Assembly (NCBI RefSeq): GCF_002865645.1
Contig: NW_020194555.1
Location: 3,436,288 to 3,500,287 of the forward strand
DNA: 64,000 bases
Source of the DNA: Hyaloscypha bicolor E
Lineage: Eukaryota; Ascomycota; Leotiomycetes; Helotiales; Hyaloscyphaceae
Direction: 5' to 3'
Of the stretch, positions 47,749-59,460 are shown piece after piece. The notes below the pieces were generated by a model. That model was not told where the DNA came from and did not search any database. It was given only the letters and a program-made list of their open reading frames with translations. The translations under genes and the position numbers were made by a program. Each line of letters starts with the position of its first letter. Positions within the stretch are counted from its first letter, which is position 1.

Positions 47749-48667
47749 ATGGCGCAAACCAATAACAGCAATACTCTCACCCTCGAGAAGAAACGCAGTC
47801 TCTCCCCAGAATCCACTGAGGAAGTCCGCGTCCTCGGCATCGCAGAATACGAGCAAGCCGCACAGTGCCTCGCTGAAGCCTTCGCCGTGGATGAAGTAGC
47901 ACGCTACTTCATCGACATGGAGGATATGGCTACTTACTCCGAGGAGTACAAGTGGAAGATGCATTGTGATATCCTCAGGTATGTCACAGCAGCTCATTGT
48001 TACAAGGGAATTGTGACGACGATTGGACCGGATTATGATGCCGTTGCGCTTTGGTATGTTATACCCGTTCCCGTCACCTTCCCCCTTCCAACCGCTTCTT
48101 CGATTTAGAGATTCGAAGAGAATCAGAGGTATTGATGAACGATACAGGATGCCACCCGGCAAGAATATGGACGATCTCTGGACCATCCTGCGCTCCGGTA
48201 TGTGGCGCCTCTGGTACAAGCTCTCATCCGAAGGCAAGACCCGTTTCTACAACGAGTTCCTTCCTCTTTTGCACCACACGAAACATGATATTATGGGTCC
48301 TCGAGATGATGACTCGTATTACCTTGTGTATCTCGGCAGCAAGCCTAGTGCAAGGGGCAAAGGCTATGCAAAGAAGCTGATCGAGCACATGACTGCAAGG
48401 GTATGTTTCAACTTCCTCCCTTTCTCTTCATCCATGCTAATAACATGCAAACAGGCAGACCTCGAAAACCGCGCCACCTACCTCGAGTCGAGCGCGCACT
48501 CCAACATGACATACTATGAAAAGTATGGCTTTGAGCAGAAGATCGATATACAGCTGGTGAGGGGCCCGAAACCGATTAAATTGCATATCATGGTTAGGGA
48601 GCCTCAGCCCGTTGCTGAGAGCTCGAAGGGGAAGTCTGGGCAGAGTGTGAGGGTTGGGACTCTCTAA
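47749..48667 (+). CDS. GNAT-family N-acetyltransferase
   Basis: Three exons (47749-48053, 48148-48400, 48455-48667) with introns of 94 and 54 bp give 256 aa. The first junction restores LWMPPGKNMDDLW and the second joins TAR to ADLENRATYLESS. The acetyl-CoA-binding motif A is YYLVYLGSKPSARGKGYAKKLIEH, with the R-G-x-G-x-A core around residues 168-173, followed by the motif B part YLESSAHSNMTYYEKYGFE. This is the common fungal GNAT form with an N-terminal helical part (YEQAAQCLAEAFAVDEVARYFID). The substrate cannot be told from sequence; relatives act on small amines. No targeting signal is seen. It lies convergent to RFA2 with only 278 bp between stop codons. Confidence 0.88.
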
Positions 48668-48945
48668 GGGATGGATGAAGAGGGGAGGGAAGAAATTGAT
48701 ACTTGCTGAGTCATGACAGCATTGGGCCAGTTGGAGTTTTTGATATTACTGTTCTCGGAGTAGTGTTACTGCTCCCCCGGGTAGCATTCGCATAGCAGAA
48801 TCCAAATTGGTATCAATTCGACGTGCAGCCATGTTTTCGTGATTTTGCTATTTCATACAATCCAGCATCTGCTCAGAACATCCATCCCTCCATGCCAGAT
48901 GCCTTCCAAAGCCAACCCATAACGCCAATTCTTCCCACCCCTCCT

Positions 48946-49980
48946 CTAGTACTCCAGCACAGCCCACGTCTCATCGTCAACCGTCGTATAAATCAATCCC
49001 TCACCCAACAACACATCGCCCGCCTTAAACACTTCATTACTCGGAACCCCCAACTTCTGCGCAATCATATTGACATGCAGCCCCTCATTATTCTGCGGCT
49101 CGCTCTGCAAAAGCTCATACACCTTCCTTCCCACCCCAGTTATCTTCGCCGGTAACTTTCCTCCCTTCGCCGGGGCTCCATTGCTCACACCACCATCAAC
49201 AAACATGCCCCCCTCATTCTTCACCCCATTCGCCGCTCCCTCCGGTGGTCCCCTCGTGAAGTACAAATGCACAGCCGTAGCCTCTAACAAGTGGTAATTA
49301 ACCTCGTTGTAATCTGTGATGGGACGGATAAGGTGTGCCCCGACGTGGCGCTTGTTGTTGAAGGCTTTGATACGGCCAAAGACACGCAGGTATTCGCCTT
49401 CTTTCGGTCGTGGTTTAGCAGTAGAGGCGTCCGCGTCGCTGTCAATCCATTGCTTCACTTCAATTAGGCCCGTGCCGTCGTCGACTTTGTAGGCTGTGTT
49501 TGTGGTTTGGGTAGAGATAGAGTTGATTTGGCCGACGAAGGTTATCTGGCAGGCGCATTGTCAGGGGATAATTTTGGAAGGGGGCAGGGGAAGCGTACTT
49601 GTGTTAATTCTGAGCCGTCGATCTTGAAGTCGCTATCGGGATGGGGCTGGACGCTGGGCACTGGTCAGTTGGAGGCAAAGTCTTCGAAGGAGGGGAGACT
49701 TACGCATCGATGATTTGCTTGATCGTGACGGGTCGTAATGTGTCTTTTCCGTAGGTCTGGCAAGTTATTCCACGTTTCTTGCAATTGGAAATGGAGTATC
49801 TTACTCTGCTTCCGCCAGGGCTGTCTTGGCTCCCTTGTTGCGATCCTCCCATGAAACCTCCTCCTTCTGCCCCGCCTTGCGCTCCGTAGCTGGTCGTCGA
49901 ATACCCGCCGCCGTATCCATAGTTTGCTTGACCAGAATTAGCACTTGATGATCTTGTGAGAGAATGCTCTGCGTACCCAT
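48946..49980 (-). CDS. RFA2: Replication protein A 32-kDa subunit (RPA2)
   Basis: Five predicted coding exons (49980-49977, 49926-49805, 49756-49704, 49653-49599, 49545-48946) with introns of 48-53 bp give 277 aa. The first exon holds only ATGG, and splicing to CA gives MANYGYGGGYSTTSYGAQ. The unstructured Gly/Ser/Tyr-rich N-terminus is the site of phosphorylation in RPA32. The OB fold follows (TYGKDTLRPVTIKQI, ITFVGQINSIS, YKVDDGTGLIEVKQWID, YLRVFGRIKAFNNKRHVGAHLIRPI). The C-terminal winged helix is near VYELLQSEPQNNEGLHVNMIAQKLG...VLLGEGLIYTTVDDETW. RPA binds single-stranded DNA in replication, repair and recombination. Five coding exons in about 1 kb is the densest splitting in the window. 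Confidence 0.92.
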
Positions 49981-52340
49981 TGTTGCGGATTCGTGCTGTG
50001 GTAATTGCGGTTGACGAGTTGTTGATTTCGTGTTTGAAGAAAACGCGTCGAGAAATCGGGACCGCGAAGTCGCGTATATTGGTGTGTCACGTGTCTCAAG
50101 GAACTCATTTCAAAAGAATCAGAAGTAATTAGGTAGAGGTCAAAGTCATTTCTCTACTGATTTGTTACAGTTCGTTCCTGTTGTTCTTGTATTTTCCGTC
50201 AAGTTTCCCCATGATCTCCATCATCCAATTCCCATCCGCAGGTGGTTCTGCTTGAAGCTACGTCTGATAAGCAGAATCCCAAATCACCATCAACCTTCAA
50301 CGCTCACATTGATCAGCAAAGTGTCCTGGGTCCCTCGAATTTTAATGGAATCCTCCCAGACAGCGATTGACTCCTCCGCCATGCTCTCAGAAATCGCGGC
50401 ACCAATGATGAAGACCTGAGGAGGTGGATGAAGGGAGTAGAGGACAACTCCAAGGTTGTGAGGAGAGTATGTGAAGGATTCGGGGCTGCTGTTCAAATCT
50501 ACGATTGCGGCCATTCGGTACAGAGTGTGCTCGAAGGGCTTTTCCATCATCGCAGCGACGTGACGGTATGCACCGAGAGCAACGATGTTGATGGCCTGCA
50601 TGGTGAGAGGTGACGGAGAGACAGCATCAATGATCAACTTCACAGGCATGGAATCGGTCTCTATATAAGGTTAGATCCTCATCTGGAGCAGATTCTGGAG
50701 CACCTGTGCCATGAAGTCAGAATCGAAGAAACACAGTTATCAATCTGATGGCTTCGGATCGGAGGGAGTCCATAGTTTTGAGGGTCTCGGAGTTTAAGTC
50801 CTCAAAAAGGGTCCGATGCCTGACAAAGCATCATCAACCAACTCATTCCAGCCATGCGAGAGCTTTGGAGCGCCTTAGGAGGGCTCCTCGATGTTACACA
50901 GCTTCAGCCACGAGACCTTCCAGCAGACGACGGGGACATGACCGTTCACCGCAGCTTCAGGTCCGGGAATACTTTAGGATCCTCTGCTGCAAGCTTCCAT
51001 CACACAGCCTAAGGCTTCTTAGCCTCGTGAGCCGTGCTCGGATGGACAGGATGAAGAGGAGGTGTTTGCTCAAGGAAAGTGAGCCCTTGTCATGGATCGG
51101 TTGTCCCTGACGTCGAGTACCTTGAGGGCGTCGGGCTTCACGCCAACGGTACTTTGCCTTTTGAAATTCAATTTGTAGTTTTCAATTTGATGTTCAAGGA
51201 ACAAATTCTGTCCTCTAGATGGGCCCCAAGACCCGAAGACTTCGTCAAGTTGAGCAATTGCGATCGGAAGTTCCCACCCAGTCCATCAACTAGCCCCCAT
51301 GTTCCTTGTTTGAAAATAATTTCAGAATGGACAGCTGAATTGCACATCATTTCCAGGGTCAGATAAGCTTAAAGCCTCGTTCGTTCAGTTAGACTAAAGT
51401 TTGTAGATCCTCATAGGATAGCCGCTAGAACCTCTCTTCAGCCGAGGTGAGATCGTCTATTGAAGGGACGACTTCGCCGAATTTGTGCAAGTCCACAGAG
51501 GGCTGTAAAATCCTAGTACAATGCTATTTGCATCAAGCCTTGAATCCAAAGAGATCAAAGGGAATGAACTGGCATGTTTACACAGGTTTTGCCCCTGGTA
51601 AAGATGCAGTCCACCCTCCCATTCCAAATCAAGATGTGCTAGGATTTGATCAATGCCCTCAAGACTTTATACCCAGTTCCTTTCTTTGCCGGCCCTCTTC
51701 AAATTCTTTGCTAAAAGTTGAGATAAAGTTCGACGATAAGCTCCGACTAACATTCAATGCCGGATTTTCTACCTCGGCGATCGACCAACATCAAGCCTGG
51801 CCAGTTGCTTGTCGTCAATCACTTCCTCCTCACTGGGTAATTCCTATTTAGAGTGTACCCTCGGGCGCCTTCTCGCGCCTGTGGCGCGGAAATGGCTGAG
51901 TGCGGGGAAGGCTGGGAAATTTCAGGGACCTTCCTTTGATTGTCTACGCTCGCCGCCAGCGTGACTGTCACCTACCATTATCAGGCCCAATATGGAATGT
52001 GCTCCATTACCAAACCCCAACCGCCCTTTTCGTCCGAGGAGTGACTTTCTCTCGTCTTAGCTTCCCATTTGCCACATATGCGAGTCGTTCGACCGCCTCC
52101 GACGCCTCCACAGTCTCTTCAAGGAAAGATCCTCTGCTTAACAAGCCACTTGTGGGACATCAAGCACTTTTTAGACTGCCATGTTGTGCTATCTACTGTT
52201 TGGGCTGACTTTAAACCCTAGGTCAGTCTCTTAGTAGTAAAAGCTACAAACAGGTAGCCAGCAAAAGTAAATAGCTTTGCCCAGTTCCCAACAGTTATGC
52301 TTTTTGCATAAGCTGTTGCATCTCTAAAATTTTCCTCACC
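49981..52340. other. 2.4-kb region without a callable gene, start of a pseudogene patch
   Basis: A reverse-strand 119-codon frame at 50290-50649 (LIIDAVSPSPLTMQAINIV) faintly recalls the nucleotide-binding half of medium-chain dehydrogenases, but too little matches to call it. A forward frame at 51447-51851 has reasonable composition but no resemblance that I can place. Given the decayed genes just to the right, these may be older relics. Confidence 0.35.
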
Positions 52341-53095
52341 ATGCATTTCTTCACTCCGTCCATTTTGAGTGCTCTTATTGCGCAGCTCCACATCCTGCAA
52401 ACCACGTTTTGCATGAACGGCGTGATGCCACCCCAAAATCGTGGGCCAAAAGAGATAGGCTTGATGCCACTGTACAGCTCCCAGTTTGTATTGGCATGAC
52501 TTAATGCAATCTCGAGAATGACAATGATCTGTTGATGGAAGTGTGAGTGCTTACGCATTTCAAAGATAATCCGGCTCTGACTCCATGTCCAGTTCCAAAC
52601 ATGATTCTCCAAGATACGATCAACATTACGCAGCGGGGGAAGTAGCTGAAATATTTGCTCCTTCTCAAGCTACGGTTGATTCTGTCCGCGAATGGCTGGT
52701 GTCTGCAGGCATTCCTGTTAAGAAGATCTCTCAATCTCTCAACAAGCAATGGATGAGCGATGGATGCAGTCCGATGCTTCCACCTCGAGCTGGAATCTCT
52801 GCTCAAAACTAAATACCATACGTATGAACATTCTGAGACTGGTAAGACAACGGTCGCTTGTGAGAAGTATGACAATTCCTGAAGCACGCTTCGTCAATAG
52901 CTTACCTGACATTAGATGCCATGCACCGACGCACAACCAAGAGTACAACGACTACATCACCTCAGGTATCAAACTTTTCGCTGGAAATCGCCATCTAAAT
53001 CCCAACTCAGACCTTGAGAAACGAGGTGACCTCCTCCCGCCACTTCTCAAGCCCCTCGCATGACATTAGAAGCCTTGCTCGCCATTTCCGAGTGA
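52341..53095 (+). pseudogene. Sedolisin-type (tripeptidyl-peptidase/aorsin-like) secreted protease pseudogene, propeptide part
   Basis: The signal peptide MHFFTPSILSALIAQ is followed, after a one-base frame change near 52380, by AAPHPANHVLHERRD...RDRLDATVQLPVCIGMT. A TAA at 52502 stands where Gln is expected, then CNLENDNDLLMEV. An intron-like gap leads to QHYAAGEVAEIFAPSQATVD and VREWLVSAGIPVKKISQS. Another frame change near 52760 precedes LELESLLKTKYHTYEHSETGK, and another precedes YITSGIKLFAGNRHLNP. The last recognisable piece is MTLEALLAISE near 53090. This is the pro-kumamolisin (Pro-kuma_activ) propeptide of S53 acid proteases. I find no catalytic domain after it. Several frame changes and a stop make it non-functional. 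Confidence 0.85.
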
Positions 53096-53460
53096 ATGGT
53101 TTTGATTGTCGTTCGATTCACGACTCCCGATCTCGACGTTCCCACCCATTCAATGTCAATCAAAAACATTTTGTACAATGCATCTGCTTTGGAAGGTGGA
53201 TCTAGTTGTCCCACTTCAGAAATTTCAACACACAATTCACCTCGAGGAAAATTCTCAATCTCACCCTTTTCCTCTCTGAGCCGACCCTTGGGCTTCTCGC
53301 AAGAGAAGATACTATTCACTGTTCTCTACTTTTCCTCATCGTCATCACCCCTTGTACTCATCGTCATCTCCCTCGTTAGTCCAGTCCCCTCGATACACGG
53401 ACAGACGATAAACCCATTCATGAAACTCCATATTCCCTTCCCAAGTCCTTCTTCTAATTT

Positions 53461-54500
53461 GTGAGCCTCGAGAAAGTGAACTATAGTTTACAAGGCTTGC
53501 ATTCGCAATTTGTTGGCCCCATTGCATACCACCACTTCTGGTCAGTCATGACAGCGTATAGCCTCACTGTTATTTGCCTCCTAGTGCTGGGCTTTTGTCT
53601 AGCTCGCCTTCACCAGCAAAGAAGCGAGTTCAAGAATCTTATAAGTTGCCACCCTATTATCAAAGCCTGCACTGGCCTGATCTCCCGCCAAAAGCTCATC
53701 GAGCACGCAGCGAAGGATATCTTCTCTTTCGAAGAATTATGTGCAAGATTAATCTTCAACACCGTCACTCGGATTGCTCTGTAAGTGGTTCCCGAGTCAG
53801 CAATCCGACGCAGTTGAGCTAATCTTGGTGCCGTGGAGTTGGCTGCGATGCAATCCGGAAAGACAATGACTTTATACTCATGTTCCGACGCCAGGCATTG
53901 CTTCTACCGTCGACTTTTTGGGCATGCTACTTCAACCTCTAGGTCTAAAGACCTTCTATCACCGATGGATTATTAGTCGTAGCTTGGATAAACACATCAG
54001 CAGAGTCATCAATGATGATTTGCCCCTTCTGAGCACACGAAGGAAGCAAAGTGTGGCAGGAAAGGCACGTTGTGGTGGATTATGCAATCGATACTTAGAC
54101 AGAAGAGGTGCTTAAACAGTGCACATCAAGGCGAAACGGGACCATGAGAGTCTCAACATCGTATCTCAGCAAGAGATAATATTCCACCTGTTTTTACCAC
54201 CTGTTAGTAATTATTCTCAGGATCAAGACATTGATCCCCGCAGGGCATGACTCTTCACTTTGCATAAAACTCGCACCTCACTCAGGATACGCAATTCCGA
54301 ACAACTTACCGCCGCTAATCGTGAGACCTCACACACCCTTGCAGAACCGCGTACGCAATCCGCTGCATAAACAACCACGCCATGATGCGTCGCGGCGATC
54401 TGTTCCAGCACCCAATGCGCTGCATTCTGCAGCCTTATCTGATCACCAACCCGACTGACCTATTCCGTGCCGAGGGACGCGTGGCGGCGCGTGTTCGAGA
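53461..54500 (+). pseudogene. Degraded cytochrome P450 pseudogene
   Basis: P450-like pieces occur in the right order. A membrane-anchor helix and linker come first ([25 protein letters not shown], 53556-53640). [22 protein letters not shown] (53719-53781) fits the helix C/E region and ends at a stop. PLGLKTFYHRWIISRSLDKHI...SVAGKA lies at 53936-54070. IKTLIPAGHDSS is the I-helix oxygen-binding motif (54222-54260). A weak LITNPTDLFRAEGR piece at about 54440 may correspond to the NP...W..PD.F.PERW block. I cannot find an ExxR helix or haem loop. The pieces are in different frames with large gaps, so this is an old relic. The right boundary is uncertain. Confidence 0.65.
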
Positions 54501-55116
54501 AGGGGTCTAGGGAACGGCTGGGGCGAGGCGTTGGTACTGATCCAGACCCAGACGGTGCTGATCTGGATGATCCGGACTTTCGGTTTCCAGGAGGGGGAGG
54601 GGGGGACACCGAGGCTGAGAGGATGCACTGACTGTATCATGCATTCCACATGCCTGCGACGCCGTCGCTCGACAGGACATGCGGGTAGGACGAGCTTTGC
54701 AGGGAAGAACAGCTGCAGTGGAAGTAAGTCTGTTTGTTTATTAGCTTAAGGCAGAAGTAAACTGCGAGAGAGCACAGTAAATTATTCTTGTAAACCACAC
54801 GGGGCGAATTCGCTTGTCAAAAGGGGGCGCGAAGGAGGTCCTCGCTTAAATACCACAAAAAAGAGGATTCCGGCCTCTCGAAAACGGCACAGTGAAAATC
54901 GGACCCTGTAAGATAAGGAGCTCGAAGTTGCTACTGTATCGAGGTATCCCCGCACTTGATGATGTAGGGAGAGGGGTTGACTTTTGAAAAAGCGAGAATT
55001 TTTCGATATCAACAAGTATGATAGATAGACTCTATACAACAGATACAGAGCAAACAAAGCAGCATGTAACTCCACATCCCGAAAATCCAACAAGGTATCA
55101 AGTAAACACCATATTA
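54501..55116. other. Intergenic region between P450 relic and chitin synthase
   Basis: It has a GC-rich left part and an AT-rich right part near the chitin synthase 3' UTR. No gene was recognised. Confidence 0.4.
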
Positions 55117-55139
55117 CCATCCATCCATCCATCCATCCG
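55117..55139. repeat. Tetranucleotide microsatellite (ATCC)n
   Basis: Five to six perfect CCAT/ATCC units in the presumed 3' UTR of the chitin synthase gene. Confidence 0.85.
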
Positions 55140-55200
55140 TTCATCACCAGCCAAATCCCCACCCTCATTTTCTTACAAAAAACTCCACGACAAGAACTTT

Positions 55201-55225
55201 TACTTTACTTACTTACTTACTTACT
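55201..55225. repeat. Tetranucleotide microsatellite (ACTT)n next to a stop codon
   Basis: About five ACTT units; on the reverse strand AAGT units start directly after the chitin synthase stop codon. Confidence 0.85.
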
Positions 55226-58200
55226 TCAAGATTTGACGCTGGCCCCGAAAGAGCTGAGACCATCCCGCCACTTCTCGCCCAGACCGCCCGCCCACTTCGG
55301 CAGCTTCATCCGCATCCTGACCCGGCCCTCCACGACGGCCTCCACGCAATTGATGACGCCAAACGTGCCGCTACCCAGCGCGCGGAAGATAGCCAGGATC
55401 GCCACGCTCCACAGGATGAACTTCAGGTACCAGTTGTCGCCGACGGCCGTCGCGCCGTACGCTTCCGACACCGCCATGGCGAGGATGGCGTTGCACACCA
55501 TCCACACGACGACCATGTACGTCCGCACGGATTTGTAGTAGTCTTCCTGCTGTTGGGACTCCGAGATGGGGGGCACGGGGACTTCGAGGCGGTCGCGGAG
55601 GTTGCGGAGGGCTTCGTCGTAGCCCGAGTCGATGTCCAGCTGCTCGGAGGGCATCTCGAGCTCGACGGTTTTCCCGCCGTGGCCGAGCGCCGCGCCGAGG
55701 TCCGTGTGGATTACGTTGTCGCCTTTCGTGCCCCAGGAGATGTCGTGCGTGTTGCAGAAGGCGTAGACTTGTAGTGTGCAGATGTAGGAGGGGAGCAGCA
55801 TGAAGTAGGAGGCTGAGGAAGTAAACATGTGCCAGGGGTCGAGGTACAGGAAGGACATGAGGAAGTAGACGCCGACTGTGGAACCCGTCGAGATGATGAG
55901 GTTGGTGAAGACGTTGTTGCCGAGGTTGAGGCCTGCGGCGTGGTTTTTTAGTTGGCGCACGACGATATAGATGCAGGCGAAGGTGTTGTAGGCCATGATT
56001 ATGGCGTAGATTATCATGGAGGAGAGGTAGAGACGTTTGGCGCCTTGTGGGCGGTTGCCCATGGAGAGGATGAATTGCGTGCAAATTAGGAGCACGCAGG
56101 TGTAGCGGAGGATAGTGAAGATTACTAGGCCGATGTGGTGCCCGAAGGGGTCGATTGTGGTGTCTGAGAGGGAACCGGCGACGAAGTAGAAAGTGAGGTA
56201 GAAGTTGGCCAGGGAGAAATATGTGAAGAGTAAACTGATGAGTTGGTAGAAGAATTCGATGTGAAGGAGGATCTTGCGGCCGATGCTATGATCTGTATGC
56301 CAGATTTGTCTGAAGTGGACGAGAGAGTAGACTGCCGCGAAGAAGGCACCGTTCAACCATCTCCTACGCTGGGAAACGAATTCCGGAACGGAATCTGAAA
56401 AATTAGCATAAACCTGAAAATCTCAGAAGACAAACTTACCAGGGACATCAGTCTCTCCTGTACAGCTCTTCACGTACTTCAACACCCACTTCTCATCTCT
56501 CTTCGCCACTAACTCCCAACACAGAATACGATCCTCAGCCAAGTACATATTCGCAGTGAAGACATCCGCATCCTGACCATGCAGCGTCTCACCCTTGAAA
56601 TATTGACTCAGCGGCCCATGACCTGTATGATCATTCTGCAAAGCATGATATCGATACGCACTCAATGCACCGGGCAACACCGTAATATATCCAAACACCG
56701 ACTCCAACGGCTTATCCAAGATATTCGACATCTTGTACTCGAAATTCTGGGACGCGACCAATGGATTCAAGAGCCCGGTTCCGAATTTGCCTTTCATGGC
56801 TTTGATCTCACCACACGCTCCGGCGACGTTTGAATCTGTGTCGAATGCCTTCCATAGATGATAGAGAGAGTTGCTACCAGGTTTCGTACCGACATCAAGA
56901 AGGATACAGATGTTTGGTGTAAGGGCTCGGCCGAAAGCGTTGAAGAACCAACGATGCGAATTCAACTTCTTGGCGTTCTGCTCCTTCAAACAGAAGATCA
57001 TCTGACAGGGCACAATTCCTTTTTCAGCACCTTTGAACTTGAGGTCCGAGTCCAGAGATACCTGGGTTGTGTATTCATAGACATGTGCTTGCACTTCCTT
57101 CTGATTGACCAAGTTCTTGGCGATGCCGTCCTGGTAGATGCCCATTGCAGCCAGCGCGTCGAGGGTTCTCGGATGCACTTTTTGTCGTCCATCGGAAACG
57201 ATGCAGACAACAATCTTCTGCCATCCATGCTCGCCCCAAGTCCGAGACTTTGAGCGAGAGCAGAAATGCGATATGTTCTTCATGACAGCATGCATCGTCC
57301 TCGTAAAGTTAATCTCGTTCTCATTGTACATCGTGACGCAAATAAAGAGCTCGGTCTCTCTCGCTGTGCTCCCGATATTCTGGCGCAATTTGTAGCCTTT
57401 CGATACAAAGTCATCTGGATCGCAGGTCACGGCCGTATATCGCATGTGCGTGAACTCGATTTCGTCTCTGCGCGGTAAGAAACTGTAGAGAATCGTAGGG
57501 ATTTTACACTCGAGAATGAGCTCTCCGTTGATCAATCGGACTTCTTTCTTCGACATTTGTGCTTGCCGGGCTCCTCTCCGTTCTTGCTTTCCATCTGGTG
57601 CCGGACCATAATGTTCATAGTCCTGTTGAGATTCTTGGTCTTGATCGTCTGTGAGTGTTTGTGCTGACATGTATGAATCTCTAGACTTCAAGCCGTGTCT
57701 ACCACCAGACTTCAAGGGACTATCAAGGCCAAATACATCATCGCCGTCCCCAATATCACCTTCTAGAGGGATTGAGATTGTAGCGTCGTCTGCGATGAAG
57801 GAAGTACGAGAGGAGTTGGCCCCGGCAAACAGAGGCGCAGGAGGCAGTGGCCGTCGCGGACTACCTCCATATCTCGACGAAGGTGTACCAGGTCTCGGGC
57901 TGCCATTGATCTCCGGAGGCTCGAATTGTACGTTCGCAGGAGGAGGTCTATTGAACTCGTTCGATCCTCTAGTCTCCCAAGATCTCGTTGGTGAGACTCT
58001 GCCACTCGGGGAGTAGGGTAAGTATGAAGGATCTGATGGAGGCATGGTAGGTGCAGTATCAATGATTGATGGAGCGCGTGAATTTGAGGAGATCACCGTT
58101 GGTTGATATGATCTGTGGGAGATATATGGACTATTTCTATTCAGTAAGCTTGCTTTCTTCTGCACTTCTGACTCGAGCTTTGAAAGGGGAGATTTGACTG

Positions 58201-58546
58201 GGATTCGGAGCGATCTTCTGCGCGAGGGACCATCTGGTATTCTGGTCAACAACTGCGAGATGTCGTTGGCCGGAGACTTTTTCTGCAGCTTGCAGGTGGA
58301 GATAGATTCCTCTTCTGCCTTGAGAAACGCGAGACGATTCGGTGTAGTCTTCAAATGCGCTGCAAGAGGGCGTCGAACAAGCTTTCTGGTTACGTACGGA
58401 CGGCTTTCTGGCTCGTCAACTGATGTCAACAAACGGACCTGCGAGGCATTGCTTGGTTGACCTGTGGGTGTAGAGCTATTTTGTTCGCCGTATGATGGGG
58501 GCTCGGAGTAAAGGGGAGGTCGTGAGGGTGTGTTTGGGCTGTCCAT
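55226..58546 (-). CDS. Chitin synthase, division 1 (class I/II type)
   Basis: Two exons (58546-56440, 56394-55226) with a 45-bp intron give about 1091 aa. The first 340 residues are Ser/Pro-rich and disordered. The catalytic domain starts near [20 protein letters not shown] and contains [24 protein letters not shown], the [16 protein letters not shown] block, the acceptor-site [20 protein letters not shown] (the EDR motif) and the QRRRW signature, which the splice junction precedes ([19 protein letters not shown]). Seven or so membrane helices follow. The enzyme polymerises UDP-GlcNAc into chitin at the plasma membrane. A long, disordered N-terminus with a Chitin_synth_1N-type start points to division 1; I lean to class I but cannot separate it from class II by eye. 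The tail ends in [10 protein letters not shown]. Confidence 0.93.
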
Positions 58547-59460
58547 TGTGTCTGGGAATATTGTCTGAAGGATGCGCTCAAGAATGCGCCAAATGGGTGT
58601 TGAAGAATGGGTGTTTATTTCGTGGTCATCGGTCTCGGATTTGAGGTGGGAGAGGTAGTTGGATATTGATTGACTCCAAATGAATGGATTTTGAGGAGCT
58701 TATTGTTCCGGTATGAGACAATGATGCGCAATTGACAAAAGTGGTTGATGTCTGAGAGGCTAGTTTGCTTGCGATTGTCTTTTGTGTTTTCTGACATCGG
58801 ATGGGCCGTTGCCATAACAACCGTCACATGATAAGCCCCTCAGCGGCTCTTGATTTCTTTCAATAACGCCCCACGAAACATGTCAATTCATCACGAGTAA
58901 ATGTTTCATATTTACGGAGCGGTATGGCAGACCCCTTTTATAGAAAACCCCGAATCTGAAATCTAGTCAACATCTTCAAAGCAAGCACGGCGAAAGTCAT
59001 CGGCACAAGCACAAGAACTTAGATCAAGGTTAATTCCTCCTCCATTACTAGGCTGTTCTAAATCTTAATGCAAAGCATAAACGTCACGTCACCAGGCTCT
59101 TCACATCTTCGACCGAGGTATGTTTGTAAATCCATTTTGTTTGATCGTAATATACACAGAGCCTCTGATCCCCTCGCCCCGTTTCCATTTCTTCCGCAAA
59201 CCTCGATCCTCCGCGACGAAAATAAACCTCTGATCAGGTCAATGCCGAAAACGCTGGCTAGAGATCCTATACGATGCAGTAGGGTATGGTGGCGTTGACG
59301 TGTCAACGCCAAGATGAAGTTGATGACAAGAAAATATGGTGAGTATTGCTCTGATCAGTCGATGCTGGTATTCTTTATAGTACAGCGAGGTGAAAGAAGA
59401 TCGGTGGCTTGTGATGGGTATCAAAGAGGTGAGAAATATGGACTGGTATATGATCATCGT
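58547..59460. other. Region between chitin synthase start and MSB2 end
   Basis: It holds the chitin synthase promoter and leader and the MSB2 3' UTR. Frames are short and unsupported. Confidence 0.5.

Noticed and set aside
50290..50649. Reverse frame faintly like a medium-chain dehydrogenase
   Set aside because: Only a few residues resemble the cofactor half and no GroES-like part was found nearby.
53100..53464. 122-codon frame between the two pseudogenes
   Set aside because: May be part of either relic, but no segment could be matched with confidence.
55371..56084. 237-codon reverse frame inside chitin synthase exon 2
   Set aside because: Shadow of the chitin synthase in another frame, with Arg/His/Pro-rich nonsense composition.
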